This document shows, one piece after another, positions 1 through 6,860 of a DNA stretch of 11,189 bases (positions are counted from its first letter, which is position 1; the number at the start of each line of letters is the position of its first letter). The notes beneath the pieces were generated by a model that ran no database searches, was not told the DNA's origin, and worked only from the letters and a program-made list of their open reading frames with translations. Made by a program: the position numbers and the translations under genes. Source of the stretch: JBFJVZ01 sp041623895 (GTDB lineage: Bacteria > Planctomycetota > Planctomycetia > Pirellulales > Pirellulaceae); assembly GCA_041623895.1 (NCBI GenBank), contig JBFJVZ010000263.1, positions 1 to 11,189 on the forward strand, given 5' to 3'.

Positions 1-195
1 CGACTTTCATAATCCCCGCTTTTTGAAGGAACACATCAATCAATCACCAGTAGCAACTGCGGGCAGCCGCAGTTTGCGTTCGGGACGCCGCAATCCCGAG
101 CAGGCCGGTAATCGCGACGCCGGACCGTGTTCTTGATCTGGCTCGTTGCCGGTAGAATCGCAGTCCTTAATGGTGTGATCGGATAGCTAAACCGC
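1..195. other. Noncoding leader upstream of the kinase gene
   Basis: I see no convincing gene here. There is a short hairpin with arms CGGGA (81-85) and TCCCG (94-98). On the minus strand an ATG reads out of the window from base 10 (ATG AAA GTC), preceded by GGGG a few bases upstream. A divergent gene could therefore start just at the left edge, but ten bases are far too few to call it. The stretch probably carries the promoter of the kinase/histidine-kinase operon. Confidence 0.4.
130..158 (+). promoter_or_regulatory. Possible sigma70-like promoter of the kinase operon
   Basis: TAGAAT at 153-158 is a fair -10 hexamer, about 38-47 bases ahead of the candidate start codons. At 17-base spacing the -35 position reads TTCTTG (130-135), a weak match. 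TTGATC (133-138) is a better hexamer but only 14 bases away. This is a guess from spacing and base composition only. Confidence 0.2.
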
Positions 196-1992
196 GTGGG
201 GCCTATGACGCAAACTACGGATCTTAACCCTACGATTGCCGGCTATGACCTTCAGCGGCGGATCGCCTGCGGAGGAATGAGCGACGTGTTTCTTGCCACT
301 GATGTGGAAGGGGCTCAGACGGTTGTGATCAAGACATCAACCGCCAGCGCCGACGAGCAAACGCGTCGACGGTTGATCAGAGAGCATCGTTTGCTGCTTG
401 CCATCGATCATCCTAACGTCGCCAAAGTTTTGGATGGCGGCTGTGAAAACGATCGGCCGTACCTGGTCTTGGAATACATCCAAGGCGATTCGTTGCGCGA
501 TCGGCTGAAGCCGGGTCAACCGTTGCCGTGGCAGGAGGCGATGCCGATTCTAAAACAGGTAAGCAGTGCGCTGGCGGCATTGCACGCGGAAAACATTCTG
601 CACCGAGACGTCAAACCGGAAAACGTGCTGATTGACCGCCAGGGGAACATCAAGTTGATCGACCTTAGCATCGGGACGGAACTGCCCGAGTTGGGTGCCG
701 TTACCAGTCACGATCAGTTTTTGGGCACGGTCGATTACATGGCGCCCGAGCAACGGCACCGGATCGGGATCGATCATCGGGCCGACCAATATTCGCTGGC
801 CGCCGTCACGTTTGAAATTTTGACCGGCGTATGCGCACTGGGACAATTTCGCCGACCGTCGGATTTGAATCCGGACCTGAACGCCGTCGTTGACGAAGCC
901 TTACTGAAAGGACTCGAGCGGGATCCGGATGACAGGTTCGATTCAGTGCAAAGTTTCGCCGCCGCGGTTCTGGCGGCCGGAACGCCATCGCAGCGGCGGC
1001 TACCGAAGTTTGTGCTTTACGCGGCTACTTTCCTGATTTTGATTTTGGGCTGCGCGCTCGCGTACCTCAATCCTCGGCAAGCGTTCTCCGATCAGACGCA
1101 AGCGGTTCCAAGCAAGAATGATTTGCCGCTTGTATCCAACGCGGGCCATGAAGTGTTCACCAACTCTTTGGGGATGAAGTTTGTCTTGATTCCGCCGGGC
1201 ACTTTTCAGATGGGTGTCTCAACTGATGACTTACACGAGATGTTTGGCGACCAAGTGCCTCCTCCGTTCAAGACTGAATCACCCGCGCACACGGTAACAT
1301 TAACGCAGTCTTTCTGGATGGGCATGTGCGAAGTATCGGTCGGGAAGTTTCGCGCGTTCGTGCAGGATACGAACTACCAAACGACCAGTGAACGATCGAT
1401 CGCCGAGCAGGGAAGATTACCAGACCAACCGGTGTGGAACGATCCAATTCATTACCCGAGCAGCGACGACTTGCCAGTGTGTGCCGTCAGCTGGCATGAC
1501 GCCGTGCGATTCTGCCAATGGCTTAGCGAGCGTGAAGGCGTCATGTATCGTTTGCCTAGCGAAGCCGAATGGGAATACGCCTGTCGCGCGGGAAGAACCG
1601 GCCCTTGGTGTTGCGAGCAAGCAAAACTGCCGCTTCACGCAGTCTTCTCCCGCCCCTGGCATCAAGGTCCTGGTGTGATTGGAGGGCGTCATCCCAATCG
1701 ATGGGGGCTTCATGACATGCATGGTAATGTCTGGGAATGGTGCCAAGATTACTTCCGCAGCGATTACTACAACAGTTCGCCCTCGATCGATCCGGTCTGT
1801 TTGCAGCGGTCGGACTCTGACGATTGCCGTACGCTGCGTGGCGGAGGTTACTTTGCGGCATCGCGCACGATTCGCAGCGCGAGTCGTCGCGGATACGAGG
1901 ACCACGAAGCATGCACGGACCGCGGCCATGCAATCGGCTTTCGAGTTGTCCGGGACGTGGCGTTGCCGAAAATCGCCGTCCGGAGCCGATGA
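196..1992 (+). CDS. Membrane Ser/Thr protein kinase with outside FGE-sulfatase-like domain
   Basis: The N-terminus is a Hanks-type kinase (about residues 17-262). It has a glycine-loop variant (ACGGMSDVF, 24-32), ATP-binding Lys46, likely helix-C Glu63, catalytic HRD 136-138 with KPEN following, DLS (156-158) in place of DFG, and APE 183-185. One hydrophobic segment (271-292) would anchor it in the inner membrane. The C-terminus (about 323-588) is an FGE/SUMF1-type C-lectin-like fold, with NSLGMKF, RLPSEAEWEYACRAG, GNVWEWC, LRGGG and GFRVV landmarks. The FGE catalytic cysteines that should follow RGG are absent (Ala554-Ala555), so this is probably a sensory or binding domain rather than a formylglycine-generating enzyme. 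The metal-binding Asp of DFG is kept, so kinase activity is plausible. The start is GTG 196 or ATG 205; neither has a strong ribosome site. The stop overlaps the next start (ATGA), which implies an operon and translational coupling. Confidence 0.9.
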   Translation: MGPMTQTTDLNPTIAGYDLQRRIACGGMSDVFLATDVEGAQTVVIKTSTASADEQTRRRLIREHRLLLAIDHPNVAKVLDGGCENDRPYLVLEYIQGDSLRDRLKPGQPLPWQEAMPILKQVSSALAALHAENILHRDVKPENVLIDRQGNIKLIDLSIGTELPELGAVTSHDQFLGTVDYMAPEQRHRIGIDHRADQYSLAAVTFEILTGVCALGQFRRPSDLNPDLNAVVDEALLKGLERDPDDRFDSVQSFAAAVLAAGTPSQRRLPKFVLYAATFLILILGCALAYLNPRQAFSDQTQAVPSKNDLPLVSNAGHEVFTNSLGMKFVLIPPGTFQMGVSTDDLHEMFGDQVPPPFKTESPAHTVTLTQSFWMGMCEVSVGKFRAFVQDTNYQTTSERSIAEQGRLPDQPVWNDPIHYPSSDDLPVCAVSWHDAVRFCQWLSEREGVMYRLPSEAEWEYACRAGRTGPWCCEQAKLPLHAVFSRPWHQGPGVIGGRHPNRWGLHDMHGNVWEWCQDYFRSDYYNSSPSIDPVCLQRSDSDDCRTLRGGGYFAASRTIRSASRRGYEDHEACTDRGHAIGFRVVRDVALPKIAVRSR

Positions 1993-3749
1993 TGCTGGAG
2001 CAATTGATGGATGCCCGCGATCTCGAAGTATTGGCCTGGAGACTGTTTGAGGAATCCAACGACGCCATCTTTTTGTTGGACGCCGAAACCGAACGGATTT
2101 GGCAAGCCAACCCAACAGCTCAGCGATTGACTGGATTGCGCTGGCGCGCGCTCCGCGGCCGCTGCCTGCAGGACGTCATTCACAGCAGTTCCGACGATCA
2201 AATCAAACGCTTGCTTTCAGCCGTCCGTCAGACCGGTTTTTTCCATTCGCAAGAAGAGTATTTGCTGCAACGCTGCGATACGCAGCCGCTGCCGATCAAT
2301 GTCAGTGTCAGTCGAGTCCACGCGCCGTCTGGGCAGGTCGGTTTGGTGGTCGCGCGGGACATCTCTGATCGAAAGCGGGCCGAAGCTACTGTCCGAAAAT
2401 TCAACGAGCAGCTTCAAGCACAGGTGAAATTGCAGACCGAGCAACTGAGCCGCGCAAATGAAGAGCTTGTTCAGCAGATTTGCACGCGCGAAACTGCCCA
2501 GCAAGAGCTTCGGCAGGCCAATACGCGGCTGCGCGAAGTGATCGGTCAATTGGAGCGTGCTCGGGAGCAAGCGATCCGTCGCGAAAGACTTCATGCGCTG
2601 GAGCAGATTGCCGGTGGCGTGGCTCACGACATCAACAACTCACTTTCAGGTGTCGCCGCCTATTCGGCACTGATCTTGGGAAAAGACTTGGACAGCGAAA
2701 CGCGTGGCTGGGCTGAAGGAATCCGTATCACGGCCGGCGATATCGCGGGCATCGTCCGGCGATTGCGGCAGTTTTACGGAGACGCTCAGGAGCAACATGA
2801 CCACGAATCAATCGATGTGGTGTCGTTGGTTCAGGAAGCTGTCCAGTTGAGCAAACCGAAATGGTTGGATGAGTCACTGCGGCGGCGAAAAGCGATCACG
2901 CTTTCTATTCGTGAAGAGGCTGCGCCGCTGATTGTCGGTGATCCGTCCGCACTCCGCTCGGTGTTATCCAACTTGATCTTCAACGCCGTCGATGCGATTG
3001 CCGGTCAAGGTCAAATCACGTTACGGATCGCTAAACGTGATTCGCAAGCAGTGATCGAGGTCTCTGACAACGGAGAGGGTATGTCGAGCGAGCAGCAACG
3101 CCGTTGCCTGGAACCTTTCTACACCACCAAGAGCGAAGGCACGGGGTTGGGGTTGAGTGTCTGCCACGGAATCGTCAAGGCGCATGGCGGGCAAATCGAA
3201 ATCGAATCGACAGCAGCAGTGGGCTCGACCATCCGCTTGCTGATGCCGATTCCCAAGCTGACACGCGCTACCGCTTGCGACGCTACAGATTCTGGTTTGA
3301 TGGATAGTTCGGGGGCGAGTTTGCTGGAAGGCAAGACGGTTTTATATGTCGATGATCATCAGGCCGCCCGGCAGTCGACTGCAGCGCTATTGGCTTCGCT
3401 GGGTCTGACCGTCGACACGGCAGAAGACGGTAGCAGTGGACTGGCAATGTTTCTTGAAAGGAGCTACGACATTTTGATCACCGACATGACGATGCCAGGC
3501 ATGGATGGTCTTCAGCTAAGCAGCGAAATCAAACGGATCAATCCGGACTTTCCGGTGCTGGTTATTTCCGGTTGGTTGACGATCGACGTCGACAATGACC
3601 CGCAGACAGGGCCGAACAACATTCTCGGCAAGCCGCTGGATGGTGACGAACTTGCGGTCAAGTTGACCGATCTGCTGCGAGATTGTTCGCCACCGGGTGG
3701 GGCAGAGATGAAGGCGGATCGCGTCTGCAGCCGGACAAAACTCGGGTAA
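1989..3749 (+). CDS. Soluble PAS hybrid histidine kinase with C-terminal receiver
   Basis: This is a 586-residue protein when started at ATG 1989, which overlaps the kinase stop as ATGA. The frame is open further upstream, but that extension lies inside the conserved FGE domain and is rejected. Domain order is PAS (about 12-130), a long coiled coil (about 133-200), the HisKA dimerisation helix with phospho-acceptor His213 in GGVAHDINN, then an HATPase_c domain. The HATPase_c domain has an N box (N328, N332), G1 box DNGEG (360-364), F box EPFYTTK and G2 box GTGLGLS (384-390). A receiver follows (about 448-565), with acidic pocket D455/D456, phospho-acceptor D499, S527 and K548. There is no membrane segment and no DNA-binding output, so it is probably cytoplasmic and acts by phosphorelay or with a partner. 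Coupling to a Ser/Thr kinase suggests joint signalling; the input and target are unknown. Confidence 0.92.
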   Translation: MMLEQLMDARDLEVLAWRLFEESNDAIFLLDAETERIWQANPTAQRLTGLRWRALRGRCLQDVIHSSSDDQIKRLLSAVRQTGFFHSQEEYLLQRCDTQPLPINVSVSRVHAPSGQVGLVVARDISDRKRAEATVRKFNEQLQAQVKLQTEQLSRANEELVQQICTRETAQQELRQANTRLREVIGQLERAREQAIRRERLHALEQIAGGVAHDINNSLSGVAAYSALILGKDLDSETRGWAEGIRITAGDIAGIVRRLRQFYGDAQEQHDHESIDVVSLVQEAVQLSKPKWLDESLRRRKAITLSIREEAAPLIVGDPSALRSVLSNLIFNAVDAIAGQGQITLRIAKRDSQAVIEVSDNGEGMSSEQQRRCLEPFYTTKSEGTGLGLSVCHGIVKAHGGQIEIESTAAVGSTIRLLMPIPKLTRATACDATDSGLMDSSGASLLEGKTVLYVDDHQAARQSTAALLASLGLTVDTAEDGSSGLAMFLERSYDILITDMTMPGMDGLQLSSEIKRINPDFPVLVISGWLTIDVDNDPQTGPNNILGKPLDGDELAVKLTDLLRDCSPPGGAEMKADRVCSRTKLG

Positions 3750-3750
3750 A

Positions 3751-3830
3751 ACGGAATTCATTTCGTGGCCACGGTCAGGCACAACGGCATCAATTCCGTC
3801 CCGCGATGCCAGCTATTACAATAGCTGCCA
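3751..3830. promoter_or_regulatory. Inverted-repeat cluster upstream of the CRTAC1-like gene
   Basis: The 111-base spacer between the histidine kinase and the secreted-protein gene contains several symmetric elements. ACGGAATT (3751-3758) pairs with AATTCCGT (3792-3799). CGTGGCCACG (3764-3773) is a perfect 10-base palindrome. GGCAT (3786-3790) pairs with ATGCC (3806-3810). A compact palindrome, AGCTATT-AC-AATAGCT (3811-3826), extends with one mismatch to 3807-3830 and ends 30 bases before the start codon. The last looks like a dimeric regulator operator. The first pair could form a stem after the kinase stop, but no U-run follows it. TACAAT inside the 3811-3826 palindrome could double as a -10 element. 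Confidence 0.35.
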
Positions 3831-3860
3831 CGTCATCCGCTTCACGCAAGTTAACGTCTT

Positions 3861-5612
3861 ATGCCAGCCAGCCGTTTCTGTCTAACGATCCTGTCTGTAT
3901 TTTTCGTGAACCTTCATGCCGCTGCCGCCGACGATGCGTCGCAGGCTAGCGAGTCGCTTTCCGGCATGGAGGCGTTGACCAGGCAAGTCGACGGGCAATT
4001 GTCTGTGATCGCAAGCCTGCTGAAGTCAGGCGAGGCGATTGTCCCCGAGGATCTGGATTCGGTCGTCGCCCCAGAGGTTGAATGTGACTCGCTCCGTCCT
4101 GCCAGCGGGAAAGAGGTCTATCGCAACCATCAGCTACGCGTGTTGCGGGCCACGCCGCCATTTGATTCTACGAAGACCTGTCGCGGCCCAGATGAATTGG
4201 CCCGGGCGCTCAATCAAGCGAAACAGCCTTACCTGAATGCCCAACAGATCAAGCTGAAATTCAAGACGATTCGTGTTGCCAAAGATGGCGACTCGGTCGA
4301 TTCCGACGTGATCGTTCATTACGCCGCCGTGCATGCCGATCACGTTGTCGAACAATCTGCCGACTGGTCGATGCAATGGACGCTTCAGAACAGCGATACG
4401 CCTCAGTTGCTTAGCATCAAGCTGAATGACTTTGAGGAAGTCCACACGCATCCGGGACAGGGGCAATGGTTTGCCGACTGCACGGAGGCCGTGTTTTCTG
4501 GTGCTGGTTCCTTTTCAGAGCAATTAATGAAGAGCACACGTGATTGGCGGAGCACGCTGACTGCGAAAGTGGACATCGATTTTGTCGGGCACGTGGGGAT
4601 CGCGGTCGGAGATGTCAACGGAGATGAGCTCGAAGATGTGTTTCTGTGCCAGCCCAACGGCTTGCCAAATCGTCTGTATCTGCAGCTTCCCGATGGTACG
4701 GTGGAAGACGCCTCCGCGAAGGCCGGTGTCGATTGGCTGGACACCACACGCAGTGCCCTGTTGCTAGATCTGGATAACGATGGAGACCAGGATCTGGTCT
4801 GCGGCATCTCCAGGCATTTGCTGGTGATGGAGAACGATGGGCACGGCAAGTTCGACTTGCGCGGCAGCCCCGCGGCGCCGCAGCGGACGTATTCGATTTC
4901 CGCGGCCGACTACGACAATGATGGTGACTTGGATATTTACGCTTGCGGATACACCCGGCATGAAGATTTTCTCAACAATCCGTTGATCTCGATGCTGTCG
5001 ATTCCCACCCCGTATCACGATGCCCGCAACGGTGGACCGAACGTGCTGCTCCGCAATGACGGGGATTTCAAATTCAGCGACGCCACTGCAGAGAGCGGGC
5101 TGAATCACAACAATGATCGCTTCAGTCATGCTGCCGTTTGGGACGATTTTGACAACGACGGCGACATGGACTTGTACGTTGCCAATGATTTTGGCCGCAA
5201 CAACCTGTACCGGAATCAGCAGGGACGGTTTGCAGACGTCGCGGCAGCGAGCGGCACGGAAGACATGGCTGCGGGCATGGGTTTGGCGATCGAGGACTAC
5301 AACAAAGATGGTTGGATCGACATCTATGTCAGCAATATGTTCTCTGCTGCCGGGCATCGAATCACCGCGCATCCCAAGTTCCGCGTCAAATCCACGGCAG
5401 AACAAAAGAGCCAGTTCAAGCGGCACGCGCGAGGCAACACGCTGTTTCGCAATTCAGCGGATGGCACCTTTGCCGACGTCAGCGAGTCCGCCGGCGTGAC
5501 CTTGGGACGCTGGGCCTGGAGTTCCAATTTCGTCGACTTTAACAACGACGGATGGCATGATCTATTTGTTGGCAATGGATACGTGACCAACGAAGATACC
5601 CGTGATTTGTGA
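3861..5612 (+). CDS. Secreted FG-GAP/VCBS repeat protein, CRTAC1 family (N-terminal part, ends at in-frame TGA)
   Basis: The protein has 583 residues, with a likely signal peptide (hydrophobic 8-18, cleavage near AAAA 20-23) and an unassigned N-terminal region (about 30-215). FG-GAP/VCBS-type repeats follow, each with a calcium-loop DxDxDG-like motif: 251-259, 303-311, 350-358, 429-437, 479-487 and 559-567. Such repeats form beta-propeller-like extracellular or periplasmic structures. From memory, planctomycete CRTAC1-family proteins continue past this point into an ASPIC/UnbV domain. Here the frame stops at TGA 5610-5612 after NEDTRDL, and the missing half continues in the same frame at once (5613 onward). 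The TGA therefore looks like a nonsense change, a sequencing error or an unusual split, not a natural domain end. ATG 3861 was chosen because it gives a clean signal peptide, although no strong ribosome site precedes it. Confidence 0.85.
   Translation: MPASRFCLTILSVFFVNLHAAAADDASQASESLSGMEALTRQVDGQLSVIASLLKSGEAIVPEDLDSVVAPEVECDSLRPASGKEVYRNHQLRVLRATPPFDSTKTCRGPDELARALNQAKQPYLNAQQIKLKFKTIRVAKDGDSVDSDVIVHYAAVHADHVVEQSADWSMQWTLQNSDTPQLLSIKLNDFEEVHTHPGQGQWFADCTEAVFSGAGSFSEQLMKSTRDWRSTLTAKVDIDFVGHVGIAVGDVNGDELEDVFLCQPNGLPNRLYLQLPDGTVEDASAKAGVDWLDTTRSALLLDLDNDGDQDLVCGISRHLLVMENDGHGKFDLRGSPAAPQRTYSISAADYDNDGDLDIYACGYTRHEDFLNNPLISMLSIPTPYHDARNGGPNVLLRNDGDFKFSDATAESGLNHNNDRFSHAAVWDDFDNDGDMDLYVANDFGRNNLYRNQQGRFADVAAASGTEDMAAGMGLAIEDYNKDGWIDIYVSNMFSAAGHRITAHPKFRVKSTAEQKSQFKRHARGNTLFRNSADGTFADVSESAGVTLGRWAWSSNFVDFNNDGWHDLFVGNGYVTNEDTRDL
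5610..5612 (+). other. In-frame TGA interrupting the CRTAC1-like gene
   Basis: The codons read GAT TTG TGA CCG GTG ATG TGG CGG CAG. The reading frame before and after is the same (3861 and 5616 are both divisible by 3), with no indel needed. Both sides carry family sequence: FG-GAP loops before, then a seventh calcium loop, ASPIC/UnbV and thioredoxin after. GTG 5616 and ATG 5619 lie 3-6 bases past the stop, so reinitiation could give a two-chain product. Confidence 0.85.
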
Positions 5613-5615
5613 CCG

Positions 5616-6842
5616 GTGATGTGGCGGCAGGTCGTGTCGCAATCGCCTTCCATGTTTGTTCCCATCCGTGAAAACTACCTCAAAGGCTGGGCGATCGTCA
5701 TCAGGCTGATTCGTGAGAAAGGTTTGTCGCTCAGCGGGCGAGAGGCGAATTGCTGCTTTTTGAATACGGGACAAACTCGCTTTGCCAACATCGCCACGAT
5801 CAGCGGACTCGATTTCATCGATGACGCCCGCGGCTGTGCAGTGGTCGATTGGGACAAGGATGGAGACTTGGATCTGTGGATCAGCAATCGCACGTCACCG
5901 CAGGTCCGTTACATGCGAAACGATGTTCGCCAAGCCGGCAACTTTGTGGCATTCAAACTGGTTGGACAAAAGTCCAATCGAGACGGCATCGGCACACGCG
6001 TGTCACTGACGCTTGCGGATGACGGCAAGGCACACATCAAAACACTGCGGGCCGGCGAAGGATTTCTTTCGCAATCATCCAAGTGGATGCATTTTGGGAT
6101 GGGCGGGCAAGACCGCATCCAGCAAGTGCATGTGAAATGGCCGGATGGCAGTGTGAATGAGTTTGACGATGTTGACGGCAACCAGTTCTATCGACTCATA
6201 CAGGGGGAGAATCTCCAGCGAGTCGATTTTGCTGCCGCGCCTGAGCTTGCTGCTCGCGTTCTACCCACATCGCCCGCCGCTTCGACCGCGCGCACCGTCG
6301 TGGCCCCGAGACAAAAAGCATCGGCGCTGAAGCTGCTGACTGCTGACGGCCAGACGGTTGACTTGCAGCAGTCCGTGACAGGCCCGACGCTGGTCAACCT
6401 GTGGTCGGAAACTTGCCCGCCTTGTCTGTTGGAATTGAGCGATTTTGCGGAAGCGGCAGACAGCTTCAAGGCGGCGGGTCTCCGCGTCATGGCGTTGCGG
6501 TCACCCGATCCCAGAGACGATGTCGCAAAGGCACTGGACCAACTCCGCACCTACAAGCAGAAGCTGAATCTGTCCTTTCCGATGGCTGCGGCCACTGACG
6601 ACACGATGTCAAAACTAACCGAGGCCCAGAACGAAGTGTTGCAGATTGACCGCCCGCTAGTGCTGCCGACAAGTTTTTTGCTGGACGCAACTGGAAGATT
6701 GTCTGTCATCTATCGGGGGCGGGTTGCACCGGATCAGATCCTGGCGGATGTTCAGAGGCTTGATCTGCCTGAGTCGAAGTGGAATGATCAAAGTGTTCCG
6801 TTTCCAGGACGCTGGTATCAATCGCCGTTTGCTGGAAACTGA
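5616..6842 (+). CDS. CRTAC1 family C-terminal part: FG-GAP loop, ASPIC/UnbV and thioredoxin-fold domain
   Basis: This 408-residue frame has no signal peptide of its own and is best read as the second half of the preceding gene. It begins WRQVVSQSP, then shows a seventh calcium-loop motif DWDKDGDLD (78-86), an ASPIC/UnbV domain (about 105-197, with GIGTRVSL, AGEGFLSQSS and VHVKWPDGS) and a TlpA/redoxin-like thioredoxin fold (about 232-385). The thioredoxin fold has a CPPC redox motif at 267-270 and a likely cis-proline at 351. The CPPC motif suggests thiol-disulfide exchange in the periplasm. The protein ends soon after the thioredoxin fold; I see no TPR tail of the sort I recall in longer relatives. 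If translated separately it would lack an export signal, so function depends on readthrough or on the TGA not being real. The DUF1501 gene follows after 18 bases. Confidence 0.8.
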   Translation: MMWRQVVSQSPSMFVPIRENYLKGWAIVIRLIREKGLSLSGREANCCFLNTGQTRFANIATISGLDFIDDARGCAVVDWDKDGDLDLWISNRTSPQVRYMRNDVRQAGNFVAFKLVGQKSNRDGIGTRVSLTLADDGKAHIKTLRAGEGFLSQSSKWMHFGMGGQDRIQQVHVKWPDGSVNEFDDVDGNQFYRLIQGENLQRVDFAAAPELAARVLPTSPAASTARTVVAPRQKASALKLLTADGQTVDLQQSVTGPTLVNLWSETCPPCLLELSDFAEAADSFKAAGLRVMALRSPDPRDDVAKALDQLRTYKQKLNLSFPMAAATDDTMSKLTEAQNEVLQIDRPLVLPTSFLLDATGRLSVIYRGRVAPDQILADVQRLDLPESKWNDQSVPFPGRWYQSPFAGN

Positions 6843-6860
6843 CGGGGTGGTACGCCGAAA

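Noticed and set aside
1824..1988. Upstream extension of the histidine kinase frame to an earlier ATG
   Set aside because: The extra 55 codons overlap the conserved C-terminus of the FGE domain and show no family sequence. ATG 1989 at the ATGA overlap is a better start.
1417..2115. 232-codon open frame on the minus strand
   Set aside because: It lies opposite the conserved FGE domain and the start of the histidine kinase. Its translation is Arg/Ala/Ser-rich with no recognisable motif, as expected for an antisense shadow in GC-rich DNA.
4764..5426. 220-codon open frame on the minus strand within the FG-GAP region
   Set aside because: It is antisense to repeated GAC/GAT-rich calcium loops, which yield Val/Ile-rich shadow frames. 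The plus strand has clear domain support.
5610..5660. Selenocysteine or programmed readthrough at the TGA
   Set aside because: I looked for a bacterial SECIS-type hairpin just downstream and found only a weak GGCG..CGCC pairing. The position is not a known redox site of the family, and the CPPC redox motif is elsewhere. A nonsense change or sequence error is simpler.
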